Assembly (NCBI RefSeq): GCF_003015185.1
Contig: NZ_CP027860.1
Coordinates: 5,177,001-5,241,000 of the forward strand
Length of the DNA: 64,000 bases
From: Ahniella affigens
GTDB lineage: Bacteria > Pseudomonadota > Gammaproteobacteria > Xanthomonadales > Ahniellaceae
Reading direction: 5' to 3'
The position numbers and the translations under genes are program-made. A model generated the notes under the pieces. That model ran no database searches and was not told where the DNA came from. It saw only the letters and a list, made by a program, of their open reading frames with translations. Numbering within the stretch: position 1 is the stretch's first letter; each line of letters opens with the position of its first letter. Shown here piece by piece: positions 7,547 through 16,292 of the stretch.

Positions 7547-10303
7547 TCAGTTGGGCATCACCCGCAGCTCGGCGCGGTCGTTCGGGTACAGCACGGCGCC
7601 GCCACTTGGGTGATCTAGTTGCAATTCGATGCTGCCGACGAATCCGGCGGGCAACTGCACGATGATGGTCTTGATCCCGGCCTCGTGATCGGCCCAGCTG
7701 ATCGTGTCAGCGGACAGGCTGACTGCGGCTACGGGAAGCGCTGCGCCTTGCAGATCCTGCACACGGGTCACTTGCACCGCAACCGACACCGCGCCACCTT
7801 TTCCTTCGCGGAGAACCTGCGCGAACAACGGGCGGTTCGCCGTGGTCTGGACGAAAGCGGGTGCGAACGCAATTTGTCCCGGCGCGTCGGTCGCGCTGAG
7901 AATTGGCACCTGCGCGCTCGTCTCGGCAAACAGATCGTCACGCACCTTGGCACCATCGATCTGCGCCATGCGGTACGCCGTGCGATCCTGTGTCGTGGGT
8001 CGCGCGCCGTCGGCGAGCTCGGACCCAGTGCCAGTCAGTTGTTCGCTGCTGCTCTGCGCCAGCAAGTTGCTCGCGTCGGGAATCAGCGATGCCGCAGCGA
8101 GGTGCGCCTTGATGTTTGGCAGCGCGACCGACTTCGGGCGGGCTGCCTCGATCAAGAGTCCGCTGCAGTTGGGGTCGCGCGGCGTTCCGAATGGCGTCGT
8201 CGCTTCGGGCGCATCCCGCGCAATGCTCGCGCGGATCTCGGCGCTTGCCACACTGTTGAAGCAGCAATAGACATCCCGCTTATCGAGGCATGCGCCCAGC
8301 ACGTGACGCTCGCAATAGCTGCCGACCGGCAGGCAGTGGCCCAGTTCGCGCTGAATGGCCAGATCGAGCTCCTGCACCGAGCACGCATAGCCGGTGTCAT
8401 CCAAGTATTCGTAGCGTTTGTCGGCGATGAACTCTGCGTTCATTTCGGAAAGCTCACGGCTCGCGCCCACACTGCTGCCCGGGTCCGGATTGAGCGATCC
8501 GTCCTGCCCGGCTGTCACCGTTTCGGGCCCCGAGGTCAACGGCTTCTGGATGTCCGCCAACGCATGCTGGTCCTGCTCGGCCAGAGTCTTCCAGCTGCCA
8601 TGCGCGCCTTGGTCGGCATAGCGCGCGGCGGCGTCACGGGCCTGGCTTCGGCGAATGTGTCGCTGGTATCGCGCGAACCATTCGGCTTCGATATCGGTCT
8701 CGGTTTCGTCGCAACACGAAATGCTGCCGCCTAGCGCCTTGCGGCACTCGTACGCGCGGCCGGGAAAGATGCGCCCTGGCGCTTGGCTGGTGTCCGCACT
8801 GCGCGTGTCGGGTGCCTGCCAATCGCTGGTGAAAGTCTGCGCGATCATCATGCCGGCCATGCCGTCGGCCAAATCGGCCAGGCTCGATTCCTGGTCGCGC
8901 GTGTCCAGGCAATCATGTCCGGCACAACGGATCTGACCGGCGCACGGCTGGGTGGTGGTCACCGTAGCGCTTGGCACCGTCATTGTTTCCGGGCAGTTGT
9001 ATTGCACGGATTCGACATAGCACCACTGACTGTCGGCCATTGCGCCTTCGGTGCAATGACTGGCTTGTAGTTCGCACTGCGGCATCGCTTGCACCAGCGG
9101 CGCGCAGGTGTCGGCGAGCACACTGTCATCGGTTTGATCGACACAGTGCTGACCCTTCGGACCGTCGGTGCAGAAGGAGCCGGATTGAATCTCACAGTGA
9201 TAGCGGGCGCGCGCTGTGGTGCACACGGGCCAGCGTGGGTCTTCGGGTTGGTGACGTTGATCGGGGGGATAGAGCGGCGGAATTGCTTGGGCCTCGGCCG
9301 ATTGCATCGGCGTGCCCGCCAGCACGGGCAGCACGGTTTGCTCGCACGAAAAGTCGGCGCGGCAGAATGCGTCTTCATCGAGCAGACAGTTCGGCGGGTC
9401 AGACGTGACCACCTGACGTACGGCGCGGAGGCCGCCGTGCAAACGAAGCTGGACATCGCATCCGCTGACGCACGCGCCGTCCGTTGCTTCGAGTTGAACG
9501 GTCGCGGTCCAGTTGTTCTCGGGACTAGGGGCGACGATCAGTGACACGACGACCACATCCAGATCGCCCGTCGCAGCAAGCGTTATGCCGACCGGTTGAA
9601 TGTCCGGATCGATGCGCTCGCGAAGGTCATAAGTACGCGTGTCGATCCCGGTAACGCGGATCGTGTCGGTCACCGGCTGCCAGTCTGCATTGCTCGCATC
9701 GATCAGAGTCTGCGTGCGCACACACTGATCGGGTCGGTGCACCCGCTCGCAAATTCGGGTGTGCGGGCGCTGATACGTTTGTGTGCCTGGAGTGACAGTG
9801 GTGACCGGTGTGCAGGCAGGGAAGTCGGGCGCAACCGAGGCGGGGTTGCTGAGTGCCAGTGCGGAGTGCGCGAGCGTTTCGTGCTCGGCCAACCAGAAGT
9901 CCGCCGGTCGTGTCTTCGGTGTCCCGGTGACGACTCGCAGACTCTGCGCCGCCGCACTGCTGTCCTCAGACTGATGGGCAAGGTGATGTTCGCCGGCTTG
10001 GCGCAAGCCGGCTTCATCGCCTTCCAGCGCTTGCAAGCGGTCCTGAACGCCACGATCGCCACCCGGCGTCAGCTGATTGACAGGGATGACCTGGTCCCCA
10101 ATCTGCACGCTGCCCTGTTCGCGCTCGCCCTCGGGGCTGAAGCTCGGCGTATCGGCCTGCTGGATCAGCGCGTGCGCAAAGTCCTGGCCTGCTACAGCGG
10201 TGTCCTGCAGGTCATCGGCATGAGTGGCCGTGGAGCCAAGTGCCAACAGCAGCCACGCCATGCCGCGCCATGGCGCATCGTACTTTATAGATTCACGCAG
10301 CAT
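7547..10303 (-). CDS. traN: TraN, conjugative mating-pair stabilisation protein
   Basis: About 918 residues with a signal peptide (WRGMAWLLLALGSTATHA) and many cysteines, as expected for the outer-membrane mating-pair stabilisation protein of F/SXT-type systems. The C-terminal third has the family's characteristic segments: YECRKALGGSISCC, then CSVQELDLAIQRELGHC, YCERHVLGACLDKRDVYCC and an FGTPRDPNCSG end. Loops in the central domain decide recipient contact in F. The extra ~110 residues after the family core form a beta-rich tail. The start at 10303 overlaps traU by 19 bases; a longer frame to 10363 adds Arg-rich residues before the signal peptide and was rejected. It is the last transfer gene of the operon in this window. 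Confidence 0.85.
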   Translation of the reverse strand: MLRESIKYDAPWRGMAWLLLALGSTATHADDLQDTAVAGQDFAHALIQQADTPSFSPEGEREQGSVQIGDQVIPVNQLTPGGDRGVQDRLQALEGDEAGLRQAGEHHLAHQSEDSSAAAQSLRVVTGTPKTRPADFWLAEHETLAHSALALSNPASVAPDFPACTPVTTVTPGTQTYQRPHTRICERVHRPDQCVRTQTLIDASNADWQPVTDTIRVTGIDTRTYDLRERIDPDIQPVGITLAATGDLDVVVVSLIVAPSPENNWTATVQLEATDGACVSGCDVQLRLHGGLRAVRQVVTSDPPNCLLDEDAFCRADFSCEQTVLPVLAGTPMQSAEAQAIPPLYPPDQRHQPEDPRWPVCTTARARYHCEIQSGSFCTDGPKGQHCVDQTDDSVLADTCAPLVQAMPQCELQASHCTEGAMADSQWCYVESVQYNCPETMTVPSATVTTTQPCAGQIRCAGHDCLDTRDQESSLADLADGMAGMMIAQTFTSDWQAPDTRSADTSQAPGRIFPGRAYECRKALGGSISCCDETETDIEAEWFARYQRHIRRSQARDAAARYADQGAHGSWKTLAEQDQHALADIQKPLTSGPETVTAGQDGSLNPDPGSSVGASRELSEMNAEFIADKRYEYLDDTGYACSVQELDLAIQRELGHCLPVGSYCERHVLGACLDKRDVYCCFNSVASAEIRASIARDAPEATTPFGTPRDPNCSGLLIEAARPKSVALPNIKAHLAAASLIPDASNLLAQSSSEQLTGTGSELADGARPTTQDRTAYRMAQIDGAKVRDDLFAETSAQVPILSATDAPGQIAFAPAFVQTTANRPLFAQVLREGKGGAVSVAVQVTRVQDLQGAALPVAAVSLSADTISWADHEAGIKTIIVQLPAGFVGSIELQLDHPSGGAVLYPNDRAELRVMPN

Positions 10304-11322
10304 TCTTGAAAGTTCCAGACCAGGAATACGAAGTCCTCGCCGACTGCGGGGACGTTTCGCCACTCACCCCAGCGGAAGGTCGTTGCGCCGATCCAGTGAT
10401 TACCCTTGGTTTCGGCAATCGGATGAATGGTCTGCAGCTTGTACTGGTTGCGTGGAATCGTCACCCACGGGATGTCGCGGCACACGGCGCGATCGGACTG
10501 CGTGAGCAGTGCCATGCCGCGTCGATGCATCATCGCCATGGCGCGGGTCGCGGCCAATGAGGCGGCAGCAGGCTCGGAGTCTTTGCCGCTCAGTCCCGAG
10601 AACGGATACATATGTCCCCAACTCCCGGCACACCAAAACAAGCCTGGGATCGGCTGCCAAACGCTTGCCGCGACGGCATCGGCCATGCACGCCGCCTGCG
10701 CGATCGGGTTTGCAAACAACGCCGCTTCGGGCGTCGTGAACATCGACAGCTCTTCGTTGTTCCAGGTGGGATCAAGCTCGCTTGCGTAAAGCATGTCGGC
10801 ATCGGTACTGCCCATTTCGGCGGCGCAGACCGAGTCCGTCAGCATGTCGGTGATCTGACCGACCGGAAAGCGAATGATGTGGAAGTTGTAGAAACTGCCC
10901 GCCTCATCCGCGTCTTCGGTTTCGCGGGCGCCACCGCCTTGCAGCATGGCGCCGTAGGGGCTGCCCTCATCGAACAATTCGAAGTCACTACCCAATGTCG
11001 GGCTGCATCCTTTGCCTGAGCGCACCAACTCAACCACACGCATGGGCTGCCACATCCCGGCAGTGACGCCCGGTGTCGGCGTGCCACCGAGTCGACCGGG
11101 ACACGTGCAGGTTGGGCTGGCGTGCGTGATCGGCACGCTGCCGTCGGTGGTGGCTTGACCGGCGATCGTGATCGGATAGAAGCAACTCCAACAGACCTTG
11201 CTAAAGATGCCACCTTCGTCGAACAGGCCGGCGTCGTTGCACGTCGCGCTGTCCTCACCCGATTCGGCGGCGGCCCATGGCGTGAAAAATAGGCAACACA
11301 GAAGGAGCACGAACCGGCTCAT
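10285..11322 (-). CDS. traU: TraU, T4SS pilus assembly / DNA transfer protein
   Basis: 345 residues with a signal peptide (MSRFVLLLCCLFFTPWAAA). Family features are a Cys-rich N-terminal core (FSKVCWSCFYPITIAG and PTCTCPGR), the WQPMRVVELVRSGKGCSPTLG segment, and a FWCAGSWGHMYPFSG region. TraU is a periplasmic protein needed for DNA transfer and pilus assembly in F. The ATG overlaps the stop of the CsrA-like gene (ATGA), so translation is coupled. Position between traW-type and traN genes matches SXT/R391 and IncC order. Confidence 0.87.
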   Translation of the reverse strand: MSRFVLLLCCLFFTPWAAAESGEDSATCNDAGLFDEGGIFSKVCWSCFYPITIAGQATTDGSVPITHASPTCTCPGRLGGTPTPGVTAGMWQPMRVVELVRSGKGCSPTLGSDFELFDEGSPYGAMLQGGGARETEDADEAGSFYNFHIIRFPVGQITDMLTDSVCAAEMGSTDADMLYASELDPTWNNEELSMFTTPEAALFANPIAQAACMADAVAASVWQPIPGLFWCAGSWGHMYPFSGLSGKDSEPAAASLAATRAMAMMHRRGMALLTQSDRAVCRDIPWVTIPRNQYKLQTIHPIAETKGNHWIGATTFRWGEWRNVPAVGEDFVFLVWNFQECCVNL

Positions 11323-11486
11323 GACTTGGTCTCGGTTTCCAGCCGTTGCACCACGGTTGAGCGCGGCGCAGTGATGCCGAGCTCGACGCCGAACTCGGTG
11401 ATCCGAAGGATTTTGATCCGGATCTCGGCGTCGTGCTCGGGTTGAATCAGGACCACTTCTTCGAGACGGCGTTTAACGATCAGCAT
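11319..11486 (-). CDS. CsrA-like RNA-binding regulator inside the transfer operon
   Basis: 55 residues. The N-terminal strand MLIVKRR matches the CsrA start MLILTRR, followed by the beta-strand pattern IRIKILRI, FGVELGITAP and a VVQR segment that aligns with the RNA-contact VHR (Arg44 in E. coli CsrA). Length and fold pattern fit CsrA/RsmA, but the sequence is divergent, as with the element-borne Csr paralogs (LvrC/CsrT) of Legionella integrative elements. It is overlapped at both ends: 14 bases with the trbC-traW fusion upstream and ATGA with traU downstream. It probably binds GGA motifs in leaders to tune transfer genes or host mRNAs; the target is unknown. The frame extends upstream to 11624, but only from MLIVKRR onward does it look like a protein. 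Confidence 0.75.
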   Translation of the reverse strand: MLIVKRRLEEVVLIQPEHDAEIRIKILRITEFGVELGITAPRSTVVQRLETETKS

Positions 11487-12672
11487 GGCTTTGCGCTCCA
11501 GCAGCAACGGAAACGAGGGTTTCATCAATTCGAAAGCGCGCGTGCTCGGCGCGCACGCGACTCGGCACCGCAGCGATGCCAAAGGCTGCCGCAAATTCGG
11601 CGCGCCACAGCTGAATCGGTACACCGAGTTCGCGTGACCGCGTGTCGAGCCAACGCAGGCTGTCGGCTTCCGGCAGCGCGGTCGTCAGCACCGTGAGCCG
11701 AGTCGTGATGCCTTGGGCCGCTCTTTGTGCTTGCCACGCGAGAGCCAGTTGCCATTGCGCCGGGTCAGTGGCGTCCAAGACCCAGAGCTCTTGCGTGAAC
11801 GGCAGGTGCAACAGCGGATTGACACGCAGCCCGGCGGCTGCAATGACAGTGCCCTCGGCGACAATGGGGTCCTGCACAATAAAGCTGGGGTCGTGCCAGC
11901 GCGTGCGCGTTTGGCGGGCGCTTGGCAACGCGTGCGCTTGCAGGCTTCGATAGAGCGCAGCTTGCTGCTCACGCGCATAAGCGCGCCAATCGATCATTCG
12001 TGCCCGCGCCTGCATCACGCTGATCAGATCCGGTTCGGCGATGTCATGAACGGGGCCGCGCGCGCCAAACGGGCCGCGCTCGCCGTTGGCATGTGCCGCT
12101 TCGAGCCAGGTCGGGTCCAGCATGCCGCCGACTTGCGCCAGGAGCGTCTGTTCGCGATACAACGCGACGACTGGGACGAATTGAACGTTGGCAGTCTGAA
12201 ACGCAGGTGGGTCGATTTCGATGTGCGGCGGACGACGAAGGTTGGCGAATGGGCCGAGTTGCTCGGCCAACCAGAATTTGAAATCGGCAAGACGCGTGTT
12301 GGGCAGCAAGCCGCGAAACACGAGCGTGATGCGCGGATCGCGCTCGGCCAGCGCGAGCGCCGCGGCAAGGTCGGCACGTGGCAGACCACGCGACACAAAC
12401 AGGCGAATGCGCAGTGCCTCGCTTGCTGGTGCGGCAAGCGCCGCGCGCTGCGCGGCCTCGTCGATGCTGGCGTCCACCATGTCTCTGGCACGTCCCGCAA
12501 TCGCGTCGATCGCGACGCGGTCGGCCTCACCAATACGCGCGTCGGCTGCAGCGGGTTGCGCGGCGATGAACGCGCGCGTGTCGGCGTCCAGCGGCGTCGG
12601 CGTCGGTAACGTCTCGGCCGCAGCATGGGCGATCGTCAGACTGAGGAGCGCGGCGATCCAACGACTCACCAT
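11473..12672 (-). CDS. TrbC-TraW fusion, F-type pilus assembly protein
   Basis: 399 residues with a signal peptide (WIAALLSLTIAHAAA). Residues about 85-190 are the TrbC_Ftype thioredoxin-like domain, with the RLFVSRGLPRADL start and ITLVFRGLLPNT strand. Residues about 255-380 are the TraW domain, with WHDPSFIVQDPIVAEG, a NPLLHLPF motif and LWVLDATDPAQ. In F the two are separate genes; fused or adjacent arrangements occur in SXT/IncC-type systems. The product is periplasmic and works with TraU in pilus assembly. Its start overlaps the stop of the peptidase gene, so it is coupled. No frame break between the domains. Confidence 0.82.
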   Translation of the reverse strand: MVSRWIAALLSLTIAHAAAETLPTPTPLDADTRAFIAAQPAAADARIGEADRVAIDAIAGRARDMVDASIDEAAQRAALAAPASEALRIRLFVSRGLPRADLAAALALAERDPRITLVFRGLLPNTRLADFKFWLAEQLGPFANLRRPPHIEIDPPAFQTANVQFVPVVALYREQTLLAQVGGMLDPTWLEAAHANGERGPFGARGPVHDIAEPDLISVMQARARMIDWRAYAREQQAALYRSLQAHALPSARQTRTRWHDPSFIVQDPIVAEGTVIAAAGLRVNPLLHLPFTQELWVLDATDPAQWQLALAWQAQRAAQGITTRLTVLTTALPEADSLRWLDTRSRELGVPIQLWRAEFAAAFGIAAVPSRVRAEHARFRIDETLVSVAAGAQSHADR

Positions 12673-13166
12673 AGTGGCAGCGCCTGCCCGCGCAATTGCG
12701 TTCGGTGAATCAAGCCAAAGTACCGGCTGTCGAACGAGTTCGGAGCGACGCCGAGCAACAGGACCTCGCCTTCGGGGATCACCGCTTGGTCGGCTAAGCG
12801 CGACTGCAAGAGCCCGGCCTTTGCCAGGATCACCGGGTTGATGATGGCGACCCGTTGATCGTTGACGTACAACGCTTGCTGACGAATCTCCAGACGGTCA
12901 CCGGCAACGCCGATTAATTGTTTGACGAACAGCGTGTCATCCGGAATCAACGGGGCCATGCCGTGCATCGCGAATGGCACGTAGTCGCCACGCTCCAGGT
13001 CCGCCGAACGCTTCAGATGCAGGTACACGCGAAACGGGTTCGAGGGCTCGCGTTGCCAGTCGACGCCCAGACCAACACGTGCATTGACCCAAGGCAGCAG
13101 CCAGAACGATCCGAACAGCAGCGCGAGCATGGCGAGAGTGGCGACACGAGGTCGGCGTTTGCTCAT
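12666..13166 (-). CDS. traF: TraF/TrhF-type S26 signal peptidase of the T4SS
   Basis: About 166 residues, one N-terminal membrane segment (TLAMLALLFGSFWLLPWV), then the S26 fold. The expected nucleophile is Ser in EPSNPFRVY, matching the S-x-P-x-x-x-Y pattern of conjugative peptidases, and the general base is Lys in LFVKQLIGVAGDRLEI. It probably processes prepropilin (the VirB2/TraA-like protein encoded upstream). The Met usual after the Ser (SMP) is Asn here. ATGA overlap with trbI gives the start at 13166; the longer frame to 13478 overlaps trbI entirely and was rejected. Confidence 0.8.
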   Translation of the reverse strand: MSKRRPRVATLAMLALLFGSFWLLPWVNARVGLGVDWQREPSNPFRVYLHLKRSADLERGDYVPFAMHGMAPLIPDDTLFVKQLIGVAGDRLEIRQQALYVNDQRVAIINPVILAKAGLLQSRLADQAVIPEGEVLLLGVAPNSFDSRYFGLIHRTQLRGQALPLW

Positions 13167-13432
13167 GGCCGCACCGTTTGTGCCGATGGCGCGGCCAATA
13201 CGTAGCGATGGTCGAGCACGATATAGCCTTGCTGAGACAGTCGGGCGGCAATCGCATCGGCTTGCTGAATAGCCCGATCCGTGCCGAGTTCGGCGCTCAG
13301 CTTGATGACGATCGCATCGCGATCGAGCACGGCGACCGTGGCCGTTGCCGGCGCCTGCGGCGGCCATAGGCGCAGTCCGAACAGGACCAGCAGCGGCGCG
13401 CACGCACACCAGAGCTTCCAGCCGAGACTCAT
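13163..13432 (-). CDS. trbI: TrbI-like F-type T4SS protein
   Basis: 89 residues, one N-terminal membrane anchor (LWCACAPLLVLFGLRLW) and a periplasmic domain ending in strands GYIVLDHRYVLAAP. The pattern VAVLDRDAIVIKL ... QADAIAARL ... IVLxxxxVLxxxP matches F-type TrbI, which in F begins its periplasmic part with VAFNMKQTVDAF and ends with AVILVSPAVVQGAP. It affects pilus retraction or outgrowth. ATGA overlaps at both ends (with traC upstream and the peptidase downstream) show strong coupling. Confidence 0.75.
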   Translation of the reverse strand: MSLGWKLWCACAPLLVLFGLRLWPPQAPATATVAVLDRDAIVIKLSAELGTDRAIQQADAIAARLSQQGYIVLDHRYVLAAPSAQTVRP

Positions 13433-15855
13433 TGTGGCCTCTGCGTGGCGCGCTCGGCGAGCACGGCCTGGATGGCATCCGCCAGACTCAGGCCCGAACG
13501 GCGGTGGCGCTCCAGATCGGCGCGATCACGCGGGTCGGTGGAGTACAGCAATGCGTCGTTTGGACTCACGACCAAGCGACCGATGCCCGCCCCATACTCG
13601 GTCATGCAGAAGATTTCGCTGTAGGCGCCGGGCTCGGTGTGCACAGAGCGCAATTGGTGCAGTTGCCAGTCGGAGAACGGCAAGCGTCCCGTGGCAGCGG
13701 CCGCCTGGATGGACTCCGGCTTTTGTGCGAGCAGATAGATCGACGCACTGTTTTCCGCGATCACGCGACCGCCAGTCATCGCATTGCCGCTACTCGATTC
13801 GTACAGATCGGCAACCGACTGCGTGATGATGCCGACGCTGCCGCCGTGCTTTCGAATGCGGCGATAGAACGAGAAGATGAACGAGGCCATTTCCGGCTTC
13901 GCCAGCATGGCCCAGGCTTCGTCGATCAACAGCAGTTTTCGCACGCCAACATCACCGTGGTAGATGTCGGCATTGATCTGATACATGAGCTGGAGCAGCA
14001 CGACGCGCTGCAAGGCTTCGCGGTGCTCCAGGCCTTGCACTTCGTACACACTGAACGCGTTGCTCAAGTCGAGCGTGTTGGGCCCGTTGAAGTAGCGTCC
14101 GTAGGCCCCCGCGCTGGTGAACGGATGCAGTTGGACGGCGAGGTCGCTGAGGCGCGGGTCCTCGGCGCCATGCAGCGCTGTTGCAACCAGATCGACCGTG
14201 GTGTCGGCGCCGTGTTGTTCGAAGAGCTGCCCCAGCAATTGTCTGAGCGCGGCCCGCTGGTAATCGGAGAGCGGCAGCTTGCTGGTGGCCATGGTTTCGA
14301 AGATGGCAACCAGCATGTCCTCTTCGTCCCGCCAATCGCGAACGAGCGGAAACGGGTTCAGGCCGATGGGTGTTTCGGCGTTGAAGTCGACGAAAGCGCC
14401 CTCTAATCGCTGCGCGAGGTTGTGATAACTCTTGCCAGCATCGATGATGTACACACGGCCGCCCTGTTGGCGGAGATTCAACACCAGTTCGTTCGCGAAG
14501 AAGCTCTTGCCGGCCCCGGTCTTGGCCGCAATGTAGAAGTTCTTGCCCGACTGCGAGTCGAATGGGCAGATCGCCATCAACTCTCCGTCGCGCGCCAGCA
14601 GGCTGATCGTCGGCGATCCGGTGCCACGCCAGCTTCCGAGCAGCGGGGCAAGCGCGAGCGCATGGCGCGTGGTCATGGTTCGATAGCGCTTCAGGAAGCC
14701 TTGCCCGACTGGGTCGGCGCAAAAGGGCATCAGGTTCTGCCAGAGCGGACCCAGGGCGAACGCGTCGAACATGAGTTGCATGCCAAGCTCGCGCCAATAG
14801 GTCTGCGCGTTGGTGGCCGCAGCGCGGGCGCGCTCGCGATCAGGAGCGAATACGGCCAGACCAAGGCTCACCTTGACGATGCGGTCGCCCTGTTTCAGCG
14901 ACTCGTTCATGATCTTGATCGAGTTCAGGCGCTCGCGGTTTTCAGGAAAGTACTTGCTGATCCCTTTGTCGGCTTGGTTGGTCGCATAGAGTTCGTCGGC
15001 CCGGAGCGCAGCGGCGCGGCGATCGTGATCCTCGTACAAGATATTGCAGCTGATCAGACAGGGTTCGCGAATGCCCCGGACACCTGACTGGGTATCGCAC
15101 AGATAGCGCAGCGCGGTGCCGAACGGCAGTTCATCGGGCAGGCGTTTGGGATGCAACAGGCAGACGGTCGTGTCGGCACCCAGCTTGATCTCGAACGGCG
15201 AACTCAGGTCGATGTGTGTATCGGCGTCGAGCAGTTGGTCGGCGATCGGTTGCTCCGGGTCATACTGACCGTCGAGCTCACCGCGCCAGCTCGCTTGTGG
15301 CCCGTGATTCAGCAGCACGTTCATGAAGCGCACATAGCGCGGCGCATCGAGCGTTCGAATCGATACCTGTGCCGAGCGCAGCGCCTGCTCGAAGCTGAGG
15401 CGAAGTTGGTACGCGTCGGTGGCCTGATCGTCGAGATCACGCTGGTCGATGGGCAGACGCACGGTGATGAGAATTTGGCTGGAACGTGCCGACGCGAGAC
15501 GGCCACTGGGGTTGGCGCCTTGCTTCAAAAACTGCGCGCGTTGCCGTGCGGCTTGTTGCAGCAACGCGTTGGTTTGCTGGCGGCGGCGCGCCTGAAAATC
15601 GAGCAGATACGTTTGCACGTCCGGCGACGCGAACCGGCAGATGCTGAGTACGGTGCCAGCTGGAAATGGCTGATTCAGCGCAACCAACAACTTGTCCCGG
15701 AGCAAGTCGCCGCCACCAGCGATGGGCGCGAGCACGACGCCAAAGCCGACAGCGCCATCGAGCAGAAACAATCCGGAATCGGGATCAAATGCCTGCACGG
15801 GAAAGAACTCACCCCGGTGCACGGCTCTTTCGGGAATCGAAGTCGAGGCCGACAT
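13429..15855 (-). CDS. traC: TraC, VirB4-family T4SS ATPase
   Basis: 808 residues. The N-terminal half is the TraC-type domain that engages the inner-membrane complex. The C-terminal half is a P-loop ATPase with Walker A AAKTGAGKSFFANEL, Walker B-like KLLLIDEAWAML and the following IRKHGGSVGIITQS arm typical of VirB4/TraC. It is a cytoplasmic or peripheral inner-membrane ATPase needed for pilus assembly. Its length is close to F TraC (875) and SXT TraC (about 800). A GAGGGGG ribosome site lies 6 bases before ATG 15855. It is 9 bp downstream of the pilin gene. Confidence 0.92.
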   Translation of the reverse strand: MSASTSIPERAVHRGEFFPVQAFDPDSGLFLLDGAVGFGVVLAPIAGGGDLLRDKLLVALNQPFPAGTVLSICRFASPDVQTYLLDFQARRRQQTNALLQQAARQRAQFLKQGANPSGRLASARSSQILITVRLPIDQRDLDDQATDAYQLRLSFEQALRSAQVSIRTLDAPRYVRFMNVLLNHGPQASWRGELDGQYDPEQPIADQLLDADTHIDLSSPFEIKLGADTTVCLLHPKRLPDELPFGTALRYLCDTQSGVRGIREPCLISCNILYEDHDRRAAALRADELYATNQADKGISKYFPENRERLNSIKIMNESLKQGDRIVKVSLGLAVFAPDRERARAAATNAQTYWRELGMQLMFDAFALGPLWQNLMPFCADPVGQGFLKRYRTMTTRHALALAPLLGSWRGTGSPTISLLARDGELMAICPFDSQSGKNFYIAAKTGAGKSFFANELVLNLRQQGGRVYIIDAGKSYHNLAQRLEGAFVDFNAETPIGLNPFPLVRDWRDEEDMLVAIFETMATSKLPLSDYQRAALRQLLGQLFEQHGADTTVDLVATALHGAEDPRLSDLAVQLHPFTSAGAYGRYFNGPNTLDLSNAFSVYEVQGLEHREALQRVVLLQLMYQINADIYHGDVGVRKLLLIDEAWAMLAKPEMASFIFSFYRRIRKHGGSVGIITQSVADLYESSSGNAMTGGRVIAENSASIYLLAQKPESIQAAAATGRLPFSDWQLHQLRSVHTEPGAYSEIFCMTEYGAGIGRLVVSPNDALLYSTDPRDRADLERHRRSGLSLADAIQAVLAERATQRPQ

Positions 15856-15864
15856 GATGCCCCC

Positions 15865-16209
15865 TCAGAACCAGCAGAGATCGTGCGGCGCGGATGGCGA
15901 CAGGCTGGCAAGTCCATCCAACGTGGCGCCGAAGAAGTTGAGGATGACCTGCGGACCGTATTTGACGATGATCAGGAGCCCGAACGCCGACAGAAACACG
16001 ATCAGCCGTTGCGCGATGGCGGCAATGGCCGCGACGACAAAGGCGACAATGACAATGCCCAGGCCGACTGAGCCTTCCAGGTAGTCGAAGATTTTCTGCA
16101 CCAGCGGTGCCAGCTCGTCGTCGGCGACGTTTCCGGCAAACGCAAAGTCAGGGATCAGCAGCAGTAGTGCGGCAATCAGGGCGGTCGCGATTAATGGGAA
16201 TGCTTTCAT
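15865..16209 (-). CDS. TraA/VirB2-like conjugative prepropilin
   Basis: About 114 residues. There is a signal peptide (MKAFPLIATALIAALLLL to FAFA) and two hydrophobic segments (GLGIVIVAFVVAAIAAIA and LIVFLSAFGLLIIV) separated by a short basic turn (QR), the topology of TraA/VirB2/TrbC pilins. The tail after the second segment is unusually long and ends in Cys-Trp-Phe. It lies between traV and traC, where SXT and IncC also place traA. GGAG is found 9 bases before the ATG at 16209. A larger frame up to 16254 was rejected. Confidence 0.8.
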   Translation of the reverse strand: MKAFPLIATALIAALLLLIPDFAFAGNVADDELAPLVQKIFDYLEGSVGLGIVIVAFVVAAIAAIAQRLIVFLSAFGLLIIVKYGPQVILNFFGATLDGLASLSPSAPHDLCWF

Positions 16210-16292
16210 GTTGGGACTCCACGATCCTGGCTCCATCCAGGGTGAACCAGACACCTCATGTGGCTGGTGGAATTGGGGGGTGCGTGCAGCCT

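Noticed and set aside
13345-14406. Long plus-strand frames opposite traC
   Set aside because: Shadow frames of a high-G+C gene; traC has both Walker motifs and operon coupling.
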